From contig NZ_CP071090.1 in the NCBI RefSeq assembly GCF_017301735.1, positions 9,166,001 through 9,230,000 of the forward strand: DNA of 64,000 bases, written 5' to 3'. The position numbers and the translations under genes are program-made. The notes below the pieces were generated by a model, which worked only from the letters and a program-made list of their open reading frames with translations, ran no database searches and was not told where the DNA came from. The stretch is from Pyxidicoccus parkwaysis (lineage in GTDB: Bacteria; Myxococcota; Myxococcia; Myxococcales; Myxococcaceae). Each line of letters starts with the position of its first letter. Position 1 is the stretch's first letter. Shown here piece after piece: positions 6,532-15,500 of the stretch.

Positions 6532-9492
6532 ATGCCCGACCTGGACCCCGCCTCGGTGCGGTTGCTCGATGAGGACGTCGCCGTGCGACGCGAAGCGGTG
6601 GGCGAGGTCGACACCTCCGCGCTCCCGGGACGCTTCGCCCTGCGGCAGGCCCTGCTCACCGACGAGGACGCGGAGGTGCGCGCCTCGGCCGCGCATCGGC
6701 TCGGTGGGACGCGGGATGCGCGCTTCGTCCAGCCGCTGCTCGATGCGCTCGCGGACCCGATGCCGCTGGTGCGGGACAGAGCGTGGCGTGCGCTGGCGCG
6801 ACTGGGGGCACAGGCGCTGCTGCGTCACGCAGTGCGCGCGGTGCGGGAGGAGCCCGTGTGGTGGGTGCGCCGGGCGGTGGTGCGGGCTTCGGCTTCCGTC
6901 GCGGGCTCCGGAGCGATGGACGTGCTGCTCGGCGCGCTGGAGGACCCGTTCTGGCGTGTGCGTCACGCGGCGGTGCAGTCGCTGGCGTGGATTGGGACGG
7001 GCAATCCGGCCGTGCAGCAGCGCGTGCGACAGGCGGCGGAAGGGACGACTCAGGGGCCCGTGCGCTCCGCGTTGGCGTGGCTCGAGACGGCGTGGAACGC
7101 GGCGCTGAAGGAGGCACCTGTTCCACACGCCGGGTCGGAAACAGCTCCGGTCTCGGAGCAGCCAAACTCTCTCGGCAATGAAGACCCGGCGGTGACGACG
7201 GCACGGCTGGAGGCGGCTCCCGCTTCGTCACTCTCCGCTCGCGAATTGGTGGAGTGGCTGGGTGACCCGCACGAGCCGCTGCGGCTCCTCGCGCGTCGGC
7301 GTCTGCGTGAGCGCAAAGACCCGGACGCGCTGCTGCTTGCGATGCGCTGGCTGGACGAGCCTCGTGTGCCGCATGCGGCGGAGGAAGCCCATTCGCTGCT
7401 GGAGCGCATCGACGTGGAGGACGTGGACCTCGCGGCCCGTGTCCTCGATGCACCGCCGCGTCCGGGCTCCGTGGCCTGGGCTTCGCGCGTCGCGGTGCGC
7501 AGAGGGCATCCCGAGTTGCTGGAACGCGTGCGCCTCCTGCTTCGTCATCCCGAAGCCGAGCTCCGGTGCGCGGCACTGTCCGGCCTCGTCTACGACCCCG
7601 ACAGTCTCGATGACGTGCTCGCGCTGCTCGAAGACCCGGATGAGCGCGTGCGCGCGGAGGTCATCGCCGCGTGGGAGCGCAGGCCCCCTGCCCCCTCCAC
7701 CGCCGAGGCTTTTGCACTGGCGATGGTGCGCTTCGCGCCTCGTGCCTCCACGGCTCGTGAGCGCCGCGCCGTCACGGTGGCAGCCATGTTCCTGGAGGAA
7801 CCCGAGCTGCTCATCCACGCCTCACGCGATGAAGACCCAGCCGTACGAGCAGTGGCCCTGCGTGCGCTCGCGTCGCTCGACCTGCTCACGGAGACGGAGC
7901 GCCAGGAGGCAGAGACACACGAGGACCCGTGGATTCGCTCGGCGGTGCTCGACCCGGACTCCGCGTTCCGGGTGTGCACGGAGGACTCGGACCCGACGCT
8001 GCGGCGGACCGCGCTCGAGCTGCTTCTGCCATTGGCCCGTCGGCTCGCGGGAAACACTGTGCTCGCAAAGGCCGCGAAGGGTACCGAAGCCGAGGCTTCC
8101 TCCATCGCCGAGCTGGACGAGGAAGACCGTGCCGTCACCCAGGACTTGAGCACCGCCGCCCTCGCCTGCTCACAATCGACCGATGCGTGGATGCGCGCTC
8201 GCGCCGCCGAGCTGCTCTCGCCTTCGCGCGGACCCGAGGAACTCCGCGCGCTGCTGCGCCTGTCGCTCGACACCGTGCCCATGGTCCGCTCGGCGGCGGC
8301 TTCCATCCTGGAGTCGAGTGACACGCTCGACGCGCTCCTCGATGACCTCCTGCACGGACCCACGCGAGAGCGTGATGAAACCCTGCGCACCTCCGCGTGG
8401 ACATGGCGCCTGCGCCTCGCGGATGCATCCGCCTTCGAGCAACTGCGCACCGCGCTCCTCAGCCACAACGAACCCGAGCGCGTCGTCACGCACCTCGAAG
8501 CCCTCACCCTCGTCTTCCCCGACGAGCTCATCGCCTCCGAGCCCGCCCTCGCGCGCCACCGTCCCTCACGCCCCGCTCAGCCACGCACCGCCCCCGTGCC
8601 ACGCGCCGTGCCGCCTCGCGCCTCCGCGCGCTCCCTGGGCAACACGGGCATCACCGTCTCGCCGCTCGTCCTCTCCGGCGCGCACCTCACCTCGCCGCAG
8701 CCCTTCTTCGAGGCGCATGAGGCCGGCCTCAACACCTTCTTCTGGGAGCCTCGCTACGCCGCGCTGACCCAGTTCCTCCGCAGTGGCCGCAACCTGCGCG
8801 ACGGGCTCGTCATCGTCGCGGGCAGCTACCACTCGGGTGCCTCCGCGCTGCGCCGCGATGTGGAATCCGCGCTCCGCCGCCTGCGCACCTCATGGCTCGA
8901 CGTGTTCCTCCTCTTCTGGACTCGCTCTCCCGAACGCCTCAACGCCGAGGACTTCGCGGCCCTGGAGCGCCTGCGCACCGAGGGCAAGGTCCGCGCCTTC
9001 GGCTTCTCCACGCACCTGCGAGACCTCGCTCGCGATGCCATCCGCCAGAATCCATGGCCCGTGGTGATGACCCGCCACAGCGCCGCGCATCCCGGCGCGG
9101 AGGTCGCCTTCCTCCCGGAAGCCCAGGCACGTGGCACCGGCGTGCTCACCTTCACCGCCACCTGCTACGGCCGCCTGCTCCAGCCCGCGCCCGGCACTCC
9201 GCCAGACGCGCCGCTGCCCACGGCCGTGGACTGCTACCGCTACTCGCTCTCGCAGCCCGGAGTCAGCGCGTCCCTCACCGCGCCGCGCAGCCGCCGCGAA
9301 TTGCTCCACAACCTCGACGTGCTCGCTCGCCCGTACATGGAGACGGACGCACTGCCCGCGATGCGCGCCCACGGTGAGCACGTGCGCGCCCGAAGCCGCC
9401 AGCTCGATGCGCTCGTGCGCCGTGCCCCGGGCGGACCACGCGATGCCCTGCTCGCGCTCATGGAGGAAGACGGACCTCCCGACGCGGCGTGA
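6532..9492 (+). CDS. HEAT-repeat protein fused to a degenerate aldo/keto reductase domain
   Basis: A 986-residue protein. Residues 1 to about 690 are HEAT-type helical repeats: recurrent D-x-VR-A-A-LG units such as DEDAEVRASAAHRLG, ADPMPLVRDRAWRALA and EDPFWRVRHAAVQSLAWIG. Residues about 700-950 resemble an aldo/keto reductase (SLGNTGITVSPLVLSG opening; SQPGVSASLTAPRSRREL near the cofactor site). The catalytic tetrad looks lost. The Asp/Tyr segment reads TFFWEPRY, the Lys strand reads VIVAGSYH and the His segment reads LLFWTR. The domain is therefore probably a binding module rather than an active reductase. It ends 38 bp before the retron RNA on the same strand. The start is the first ATG after the divergent gap. 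Confidence 0.85.
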   Translation: MPDLDPASVRLLDEDVAVRREAVGEVDTSALPGRFALRQALLTDEDAEVRASAAHRLGGTRDARFVQPLLDALADPMPLVRDRAWRALARLGAQALLRHAVRAVREEPVWWVRRAVVRASASVAGSGAMDVLLGALEDPFWRVRHAAVQSLAWIGTGNPAVQQRVRQAAEGTTQGPVRSALAWLETAWNAALKEAPVPHAGSETAPVSEQPNSLGNEDPAVTTARLEAAPASSLSARELVEWLGDPHEPLRLLARRRLRERKDPDALLLAMRWLDEPRVPHAAEEAHSLLERIDVEDVDLAARVLDAPPRPGSVAWASRVAVRRGHPELLERVRLLLRHPEAELRCAALSGLVYDPDSLDDVLALLEDPDERVRAEVIAAWERRPPAPSTAEAFALAMVRFAPRASTARERRAVTVAAMFLEEPELLIHASRDEDPAVRAVALRALASLDLLTETERQEAETHEDPWIRSAVLDPDSAFRVCTEDSDPTLRRTALELLLPLARRLAGNTVLAKAAKGTEAEASSIAELDEEDRAVTQDLSTAALACSQSTDAWMRARAAELLSPSRGPEELRALLRLSLDTVPMVRSAAASILESSDTLDALLDDLLHGPTRERDETLRTSAWTWRLRLADASAFEQLRTALLSHNEPERVVTHLEALTLVFPDELIASEPALARHRPSRPAQPRTAPVPRAVPPRASARSLGNTGITVSPLVLSGAHLTSPQPFFEAHEAGLNTFFWEPRYAALTQFLRSGRNLRDGLVIVAGSYHSGASALRRDVESALRRLRTSWLDVFLLFWTRSPERLNAEDFAALERLRTEGKVRAFGFSTHLRDLARDAIRQNPWPVVMTRHSAAHPGAEVAFLPEAQARGTGVLTFTATCYGRLLQPAPGTPPDAPLPTAVDCYRYSLSQPGVSASLTAPRSRRELLHNLDVLARPYMETDALPAMRAHGEHVRARSRQLDALVRRAPGGPRDALLALMEEDGPPDAA

Positions 9493-9530
9493 CCTTCCCT
9501 CCCCGTGTCGAATGTGCTGTTCTTCACATC

Positions 9531-9685
9531 GCTCCTGGGGCCGCGTGCAGCCAGCCTTCCGTCCGCGATGTCACGTCGCGGCTGCCTGTGACTCCCATTG
9601 AAGGACGAAGCGGTACGAGGTCCGCCTGGCGGGCTTCCCCGACCTCGTCCGCATCTGCCGTGCAGGTGGCGGTGGCCCCAGGAGC
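9531..9685 (+). ncRNA. Retron msr-msd non-coding RNA (a1/a2 bounded)
   Basis: A perfect 12-bp inverted repeat, GCTCCTGGGGCC at 9531-9542 and GGCCCCAGGAGC at 9674-9685, brackets a structured region just upstream of a retron RT, the position expected of a1/a2. Inside, the msr part carries nested stems (GCAGC 9547-9551 with GCTGC 9581-9585; CGCGA 9564-9568 with TCGCG 9576-9580). The msd part carries one long stem (ACGAGGTC 9615-9622 with GACCTCGT 9641-9648, extended by GCGG/CCGC around a bulged T). By this geometry the msDNA would be of order 70-85 nt. The exact branching G and msd end were not determined. Confidence 0.72.
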
Positions 9686-9720
9686 TCGCAGTCCTTCACA
9701 GCGGTCGGAGCACTGGAATG

Positions 9721-11133
9721 GACCTCGTTGGACTCCTCCTCGAGCTGAAGCCCCTGCTGGCCGACCCCGAGGCGAACTTCGACCGCATCGTCTCGCTGCT
9801 GGAGAGCAACCAGGGCCTCGCCGAGTACGAGGTCGCCCGCTTCTACGTCAGCCGCTCCTGGCTCGAGCCCGTCGCCCGCCGCCTCAAGAGCGTGGACCCG
9901 CGCGAGCGGCTCCAGGCCGTGCGCCTCATCCCCCTCCTCTTCGCCCGCGCCAGCGCCGCCGGGCAGCTCCGCCGCCGCGTGAAGGACCCGGACTCGCGCG
10001 TGTCCGCCCATGCCCGCGCCTCCGTGCGCCGCCTGGGCATCGCGGACGTCTCCCCGCCCGACATCCGCGCCGAACCGCCGCGCTACCCCAGCGCCACCGC
10101 CGTGGGCGGATGGAATCCCACCGGCTGGAGCTTCGGCCTCTACCCGAGCATGCGCGCGCCGGTGAAGCGCAAGCCCGACGTCACCTCGAAGCTGCCCGTG
10201 CTCAAGAAGCGCGAGGACGTGGCGAAGCTCGCCGGCCTCCAGCCCTCCGAGCTGGACGCGATGATGCGCCCGGGCTCCGAGGCCGGCTCCGGCTACGTGG
10301 AGTTCGACGCGCCCAAGCGCTCCGGCGGCACGCGCCGCATCTGCGCCCCGCGCGCGAAGCTCAAGGCCGCGCAGCGCGCCCTCCTCGACAACCTCCTCGC
10401 GCACCTGCCCCCGCACCCCGCCGCGCACGGCTTCGTCCCCGGGCGCAACACGGTGACGAACGCGAAGCCGCACGTGGGCTCCACCGTCGTCGTGCGCGTG
10501 GACCTGGAGGACTTCTTCCCCACCGTGCACTACCGCCGCGTGAAGGGCCTCTTCGAGGCGCACGGCTACTCCGACGAGGTGGCCTCCGCGCTCGCGGGCC
10601 TCACCACGTGGAGGCCCCGGCTGGCGGACGGCACCGTGGCGTGGCCCGGTGTGCTGCCGCAGGGCGCGCCCACCTCGCCGGCCATCGCCAACCTCGTCTG
10701 CCGCCGCATGGACGCGCGCCTCACCGCGCTCGCGAAGAAGGCGGGTGCCACGTACACGCGCTACGCGGATGACCTGTCCTTCTCCTTCCAGCAGCCGCCC
10801 GAGAAGCTGGGCCGCTTCCTCTGGTGGGTGAACGCCATCCTCCAGCAGGAGGGCTTTTCGGAGAACAGCGCCAAGCGCCGCGTCATGCGCCAGGGCGGCC
10901 GCCAGCGGGTGACGGGCCTCACCGTCAACCAGCAGGTCTCCATTCCCCGAGAGGAGCGCCGCCGCTTCAAGGCCATCCTCGCCAACTGCCGCCAGCACGG
11001 CGTGGAGTCGCAGGCGCGCGGGCGCCCGGACTTCCCGCAGTGGCTGGAGGGCTATGCCGCCTACGTGCGCATGGTGCACCCCGAACTGGGGGAGCGCTGG
11101 CAGCGCGAGGTGAAGGAGCTGCTCGCCCGATGA
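9721..11133 (+). CDS. Retron reverse transcriptase
   Basis: A 470-residue RT that makes msDNA, a branched RNA-DNA hybrid. Retron hallmarks are all present: NAKPH (NAxxH motif, about 248-252), LEDFF in RT2 (about 263-267), PQGAPTSP in RT4, YADD (349-352) and VTG (398-400). Residues 1-150 form an N-terminal extension with HEAT-like helices (DPRERLQAVRLIPLL, DPDSRVSAHARASVRRLG), comparable in size to the extension known for myxobacterial Mx162-type RTs. The msr-msd RNA ends 36 nt upstream. The RT stop overlaps the next ATG (ATGA), coupling it to the LRR gene. Retrons act in anti-phage defence in several cases; whether this one does is inference. Confidence 0.93.
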   Translation, partial: DLVGLLLELKPLLADPEANFDRIVSLLESNQGLAEYEVARFYVSRSWLEPVARRLKSVDPRERLQAVRLIPLLFARASAAGQLRRRVKDPDSRVSAHARASVRRLGIADVSPPDIRAEPPRYPSATAVGGWNPTGWSFGLYPSMRAPVKRKPDVTSKLPVLKKREDVAKLAGLQPSELDAMMRPGSEAGSGYVEFDAPKRSGGTRRICAPRAKLKAAQRALLDNLLAHLPPHPAAHGFVPGRNTVTNAKPHVGSTVVVRVDLEDFFPTVHYRRVKGLFEAHGYSDEVASALAGLTTWRPRLADGTVAWPGVLPQGAPTSPAIANLVCRRMDARLTALAKKAGATYTRYADDLSFSFQQPPEKLGRFLWWVNAILQQEGFSENSAKRRVMRQGGRQRVTGLTVNQQVSIPREERRRFKAILANCRQHGVESQARGRPDFPQWLEGYAAYVRMVHPELGERWQREVKELLAR

Positions 11134-12107
11134 GCACCTACCAGGAACTGGTGGCGCGCATCGCCGCCGAGCCCGCCAGCAACGAGGCGAGGCTCGTCTG
11201 CGCCGACGTGCTGTGCGGCACCGACGACGCGCGCGTCGAGCTCATCCACGCGCAGGTGGCGCTGAGCGGGCGTCTGGACCCGGCCCGCCGCCTGTCCCTC
11301 ACGAAGCGCGTGCAGGCACTGCTCTCCGAGCACGGCAAGCGCTGGCGCCAGGCGTTCGACGACGCCCACGCGAGTGACGTGACGTTCAGCCGCGGCTTCA
11401 TCGAGCAGGTCACCCTGTCGGAAGACGACCTCGCGAAGCACGGTGAAGCCCTGTTCGCCCGCGAGCCGCTGCACCGGCTGCAGGTGGAGACGAAGGACGG
11501 CAAGGGACTGGGGCTCGCCGCCGGGCAGCCCTGGTTCGAGCGCGTGCGCACGCTGAAGCTCGCCGGGCGCGGCGTGGCGCGCGCGACGAAGGCGCTGGCC
11601 TCGGCGGCGCACGCGGGGCACGTGGAGAAGCTGATGCTGGCCGGCGCCGACGACGCCACCGTGCAGGCCGTGGCCGGAAGCACGGCGCTCAAGGGCCTGC
11701 GCTCGCTGAGCATCTCCAGCGCGGAGCTGTCCGACGCGGCCTTCACCGCGCTCGCGAAGGGCTCGCTGACATTGGAGGCGCTCTACCTCTCCGGCACCGG
11801 CCTGTCCGACGAGGGCGCGCAGGCGCTCGCGAAGGGGACGGCGTTCGGCTCGCTCAAGCTGCTGGCCCTCAACCGCAACAACCTCTCCGACGAGGGCGTC
11901 CACGCGCTCGCGAGCAGCAAGACGCTGCTCCAGGTGGAGCGTCTGGAGTTGTCGCGCAACGAGGAGCTCAGCGAGGAGGGCATCCTCGCGTTCCGCTCCG
12001 CGAAGGCGCTGCCGAAGCTGCGCCGCCTGGAGCTGAAGGACCTGTACCTGGACCGGCGCGAGCTGGAGCCGGTGCGCAAGCGGCTGGGCGCGGGGCTGCG
12101 GTTCTGA
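11130..12107 (+). CDS. TIGR02996-domain leucine-rich-repeat protein, coupled to retron RT
   Basis: A 325-residue protein. It opens with a TIGR02996 repeat-companion domain (STYQELVARIAAEPASNEAR ... LVCADVL near residues 1-45), a module known mainly from myxobacteria and planctomycetes next to repeat proteins. After a linker, residues about 170-310 form ribonuclease-inhibitor-like LRRs (LEALYLSGTGLSDEGAQALA, LKLLALNRNNLSDEGVHALA, VERLELSRNEELSEEGILAF). No signal peptide or nuclease motif is visible. Its ATG overlaps the RT stop by 4 nt, so it is very likely co-translated with the RT. It may be a retron accessory or effector; this is inferred from position only. Confidence 0.82.
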   Translation: MSTYQELVARIAAEPASNEARLVCADVLCGTDDARVELIHAQVALSGRLDPARRLSLTKRVQALLSEHGKRWRQAFDDAHASDVTFSRGFIEQVTLSEDDLAKHGEALFAREPLHRLQVETKDGKGLGLAAGQPWFERVRTLKLAGRGVARATKALASAAHAGHVEKLMLAGADDATVQAVAGSTALKGLRSLSISSAELSDAAFTALAKGSLTLEALYLSGTGLSDEGAQALAKGTAFGSLKLLALNRNNLSDEGVHALASSKTLLQVERLELSRNEELSEEGILAFRSAKALPKLRRLELKDLYLDRRELEPVRKRLGAGLRF

Positions 12108-12126
12108 CAGCCCCGCGCGCGGCGGA

Positions 12127-12402
12127 CTACTCGGCTTCGAGGACGGGCTCGCCCTGCTCGTCCAGCAGGAGGTTGCAGTAGATGCGCCCGTAGGAGTCAC
12201 ACTCCACGAAGCCCGTGCTCGCGGGAGCGTCGTACCTCCAGTAGCAGACCTTCGCCCCGGAACAGGACACGGTGGAGCCGTCCGCACAGGGGACGCTCAC
12301 CGAACAGGGGCCGGCCTTCTGCCCGTACGCCCACGCCACCGCGGGCACCAGCGCCCCCGCCGCCGTGAGCACAGCCACCACCGCTGCCATCCACTTCGAC
12401 AT
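12127..12402 (-). CDS. Small secreted protein with six cysteines
   Basis: A 91-residue protein. The signal peptide has the core MAAVVAVLTAAGALVPAVAWA, one residue longer than can be quoted whole, with cleavage expected near AWA-YGQ. The mature ~65 residues contain six cysteines spaced as in a disulfide-bonded domain, and an acidic C-terminus (LLLDEQGEPVLEAE). The start at 12402 follows GAGGAAGG. It is convergent with the LRR gene. I do not recognise the family; it resembles many short exported myxobacterial proteins. Confidence 0.6.
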   Translation of the reverse strand: MSKWMAAVVAVLTAAGALVPAVAWAYGQKAGPCSVSVPCADGSTVSCSGAKVCYWRYDAPASTGFVECDSYGRIYCNLLLDEQGEPVLEAE

Positions 12403-12419
12403 GGCCTTCCTCGCTCTCT

Positions 12420-12438
12420 GACAAACCCAGGGCTTGTC
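12420..12438. promoter_or_regulatory. Imperfect palindrome upstream of the small secreted gene
   Basis: GACAAACCCAGGGCTTGTC is a 19-nt near-perfect dyad (one mismatched pair), 18 nt upstream of the start at 12402. It could be an operator; nothing identifies its binding protein. Confidence 0.3.
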
Positions 12439-12506
12439 ACGGCCCATGCTGAGCGAAGGAAGGATGTACCGTCAATGCAACGTCATTGCGGATGTTTTCG
12501 GATGAC

Positions 12507-12535
12507 GGGTGCGCGAAAGGCCCTTCCGCGCACCC
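12507..12535 (-). terminator. Terminator hairpin after the RCC1 lipoprotein gene
   Basis: GGGTGCGCG (12507-12515) pairs with CGCGCACCC (12527-12535), extended after one mismatch by AAGG/CCTT to a 3-nt loop. It begins 11 nt after the stop at 12546. There is no clear U-tract, as is common in this GC range. Confidence 0.55.
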
Positions 12536-12545
12536 GTCCCCGGGC

Positions 12546-15500
12546 TCAGGGCAGGACGACGGCGCCGGGCGAGCCGCGCGTGCCCGGGACGCCCTGGCCC
12601 AGCGTGCCGTAGAGGTTGCTGCCCCAGCTCAGCACGGAGCCGTCCACTAGCATGGCCATGGAGAAGTCGCCGCCAGCGGACACGCGCCCGGCCGGCGACA
12701 CGCCCTTCACGAGCACGGGCTCGGCGTGCTGGGTGCTGTCCCCATTGCCGAGCTGCCCGTGCGAGTTGCGGCCCCACGACCACACCCCGCCCTGGGAGGT
12801 GATGGCCAGCGAGTGCCGCGCCCCGGCGCCCAGGGACCTCACGCCCACCACGCCCGGCACGGACTCGGGCACCAGGCGCGACTTGGGGCCGGCCACGCCA
12901 AGCTGGCCGTAGGTGTTGTCTCCCCACGTCCACACCGTCCCGTCCTCGCGCAGCGCCAGCGTGTGGTACGCGCCGGCCCGCACGTCCACCACGCCCGTCA
13001 GCGAGAGCAGCGGCACCCGCGTTCTGCGAGCGGTGGTGGTGCCGTCGCCGAGCTGCCCGCTGGCGTTGTGGCCCCAGCCCACCAGGGTGCCGTCTTCGAG
13101 GAGCGCCAGCGAGTGGTGCTCGCCCGCAACCACCAGCGTCGCCGAGTCGATGCCCTCCACCTGCACCGGATACACGCGCGTCTCGGTGCTGCCGTCGCCG
13201 AGCTGCCCGAAGGCGTTGTAGCCCCACGCCCACACGCTGCCGTCCATGCGCACCGCCAGCGAGTGGTAGCTGCCGGCGGCGATGGCCATCACGTCCGACA
13301 GGCCCTCCACGCGCACCGGCACCGTCCGCGGGGTGGTGGTGCCGTCGCCGAGCTGCCCGAAGCCGTTGCCGCCCCACGCCCACACCGTGCCGTCGCTCTT
13401 CAGCGCCAGCGAGTGGTACACGCCCGAGGACACCATCTGCACGTCCGTCAGCCCGCTCACCGCGGCGGGCGAGGAGCGGCTCACCGTGGTGCCGTCGCCG
13501 AGCTGGCCGGAGGTGTTGTCGCCCCACGCGTGCACCGTGTGGTCCGCCAGCAGCACCAGCGCGTGCTGGTGCCACGCGCGCACGTCGAGCACCGGAGGCC
13601 GGATTTTCGGCCCCTGCACCTTCACCACCACCGCCTCCTGGCGCGGGCCGGAGGGCACGTCGCCGAGCTGCCCGAACTCGTTGGTGCCCCACGAGCGCAC
13701 CGAGCCGTCGCGCAGCAGCACCAGCGCGTACTGCTCACCGGCGGCCACCGCCACCACGTCCGCCAGCCCCGGCACCTGCTTCGGAATCGTCGTGGACTTG
13801 TACGTGCCGTCGCCCAGCTGGCCCAGGCTGTTGTCGCCCCACGCCCACGCCGTGCCGTCATTCCGCACCGCCAGCACGTGGTGCGAGCCCGCCGACATGG
13901 CGGTGACGCCCGTCAGCGTCGTCACCTGCTTGGGCACCAGGCGGCTGACGTTGGTGCCGTCACCCAGCTGGCCGGAGGGATTCGTTCCCCACGCCCACAG
14001 CGTGCCGTCCGAGCGCAGCGCCAGCGAGAAGGCCCGCCCCGCCGACACGGACATGACCCCCTCCAGCGCATTCACCTTCACCGGCACGAGACTGGTGGTG
14101 GTGCTGCCGTCGCCGAGCTGGCCGGAGGTATTGGCGCCCCAGGCCCACAGCGTGCCGTCCTCACCCAGGCCCAGGCCGTGCGTCTCGCCCAGCGTCACCG
14201 CCACCATGCCGCTCAGCCGCTTCACCTGCACGGGCGTGGAGCGGTCCGTCGTGGTGCCGTCGGCGAGCTGCCCGTTGACGTTGCTGCCCCAGCTCCACAC
14301 GGAGCCGTCCGCGCGCAGCGCCATCGACGACTCTCCGCCCGCCGCGACGGACACCACGCCCGACAGGCCATCCACCATGGCCGGCGTGGCACGCGTCGCA
14401 TACACGGTGCCATTGCCGAGCTGCCCCCGGTTGTTCGCGCCCCACGTCCACACCGTGCCGTCGCACGCCAGCGCCAGCGTGTGCTGCTGGCCGGTGGAGA
14501 CGGAGCGGACGCAGGGCACGCCGGGCACGGACACGGGCGCCGTGCGGTGGGCGCTGGTGCCGTCACCGAGCTGGCCGGACGAATTCTGTCCCCACGCGAG
14601 CACCGTGCCGTCGCGGCGCACCAGCAGCGAGTGGGAGCGGCCGGCCGCCAGCCGGTCCTCGCGCCCGAAGCCGCGCACCTGCACCGGCGTCGCGCTCCAG
14701 CCCGCCACGCCAAGGCCCAGCTGGCCGAAGCGGTTGTAGCCCCACGCGCGCACCGTGCCGTCCGTCCGCAGCGCCAGCACGTGCAGGTAGCCGGGACACA
14801 GCGCCTTCACGCCGGACACGCCCTGCACCGCCGCTGGCGACGCTCGCGAGGTGAGCGTCCCGTCTCCCAGCTGGCCATAGCCGTTGGAGCCCCAGGCGCG
14901 CAGCGTGCCGTCGGACAGGAGCGCCAGCGAGTGGGAGCGCCCGCCGCTGACGGCGGTGACGCTGACGCCCTCCAGGCCGGACACCTTCACCGGCCGGAAG
15001 CGGTCCGACCACGTGCCGTCCCCGAGCTGCCCGTCGGCGTTGTCACCCCACGCCCACACCGAGCCGTCCGTGCGCACCGCCAGCACGTGCGCGGCGCCCG
15101 CTGCCACCGCCACCACGTCCGTCATGTCGGGCACCTGCACCGGCGCGATGCGCTGCGCCCCGGCGCCGTCGCCGAGCTGGCCCTCGTAGCCCTCGCCCCA
15201 CGTCCACACCGTCTTGTCCGAGCGCAGCGCCACGGAGAAGTACGTGCCCGCCGCCACCGCCGTCGCGCCCGTCAGCGTCGACACGCGCACCGGCGACGTC
15301 TTGCCCGCCGTGGTGCCGTCGCCGAGCTGCCCCAGCGCGTTGTAGCCCCACGCCCACACCGTGCCGTCGTTCTTCAGCGCCAGCATGTGGCTGCCGCCCG
15401 CCGCCACCGCCACCACGTTCGTCAGCCCGGGCACCTGCACGGGTGTCGCGCGGTCCGTCGTGGTGCCGTCGCCCAACTGCCCGGAGGCATTGCGCCCCCA

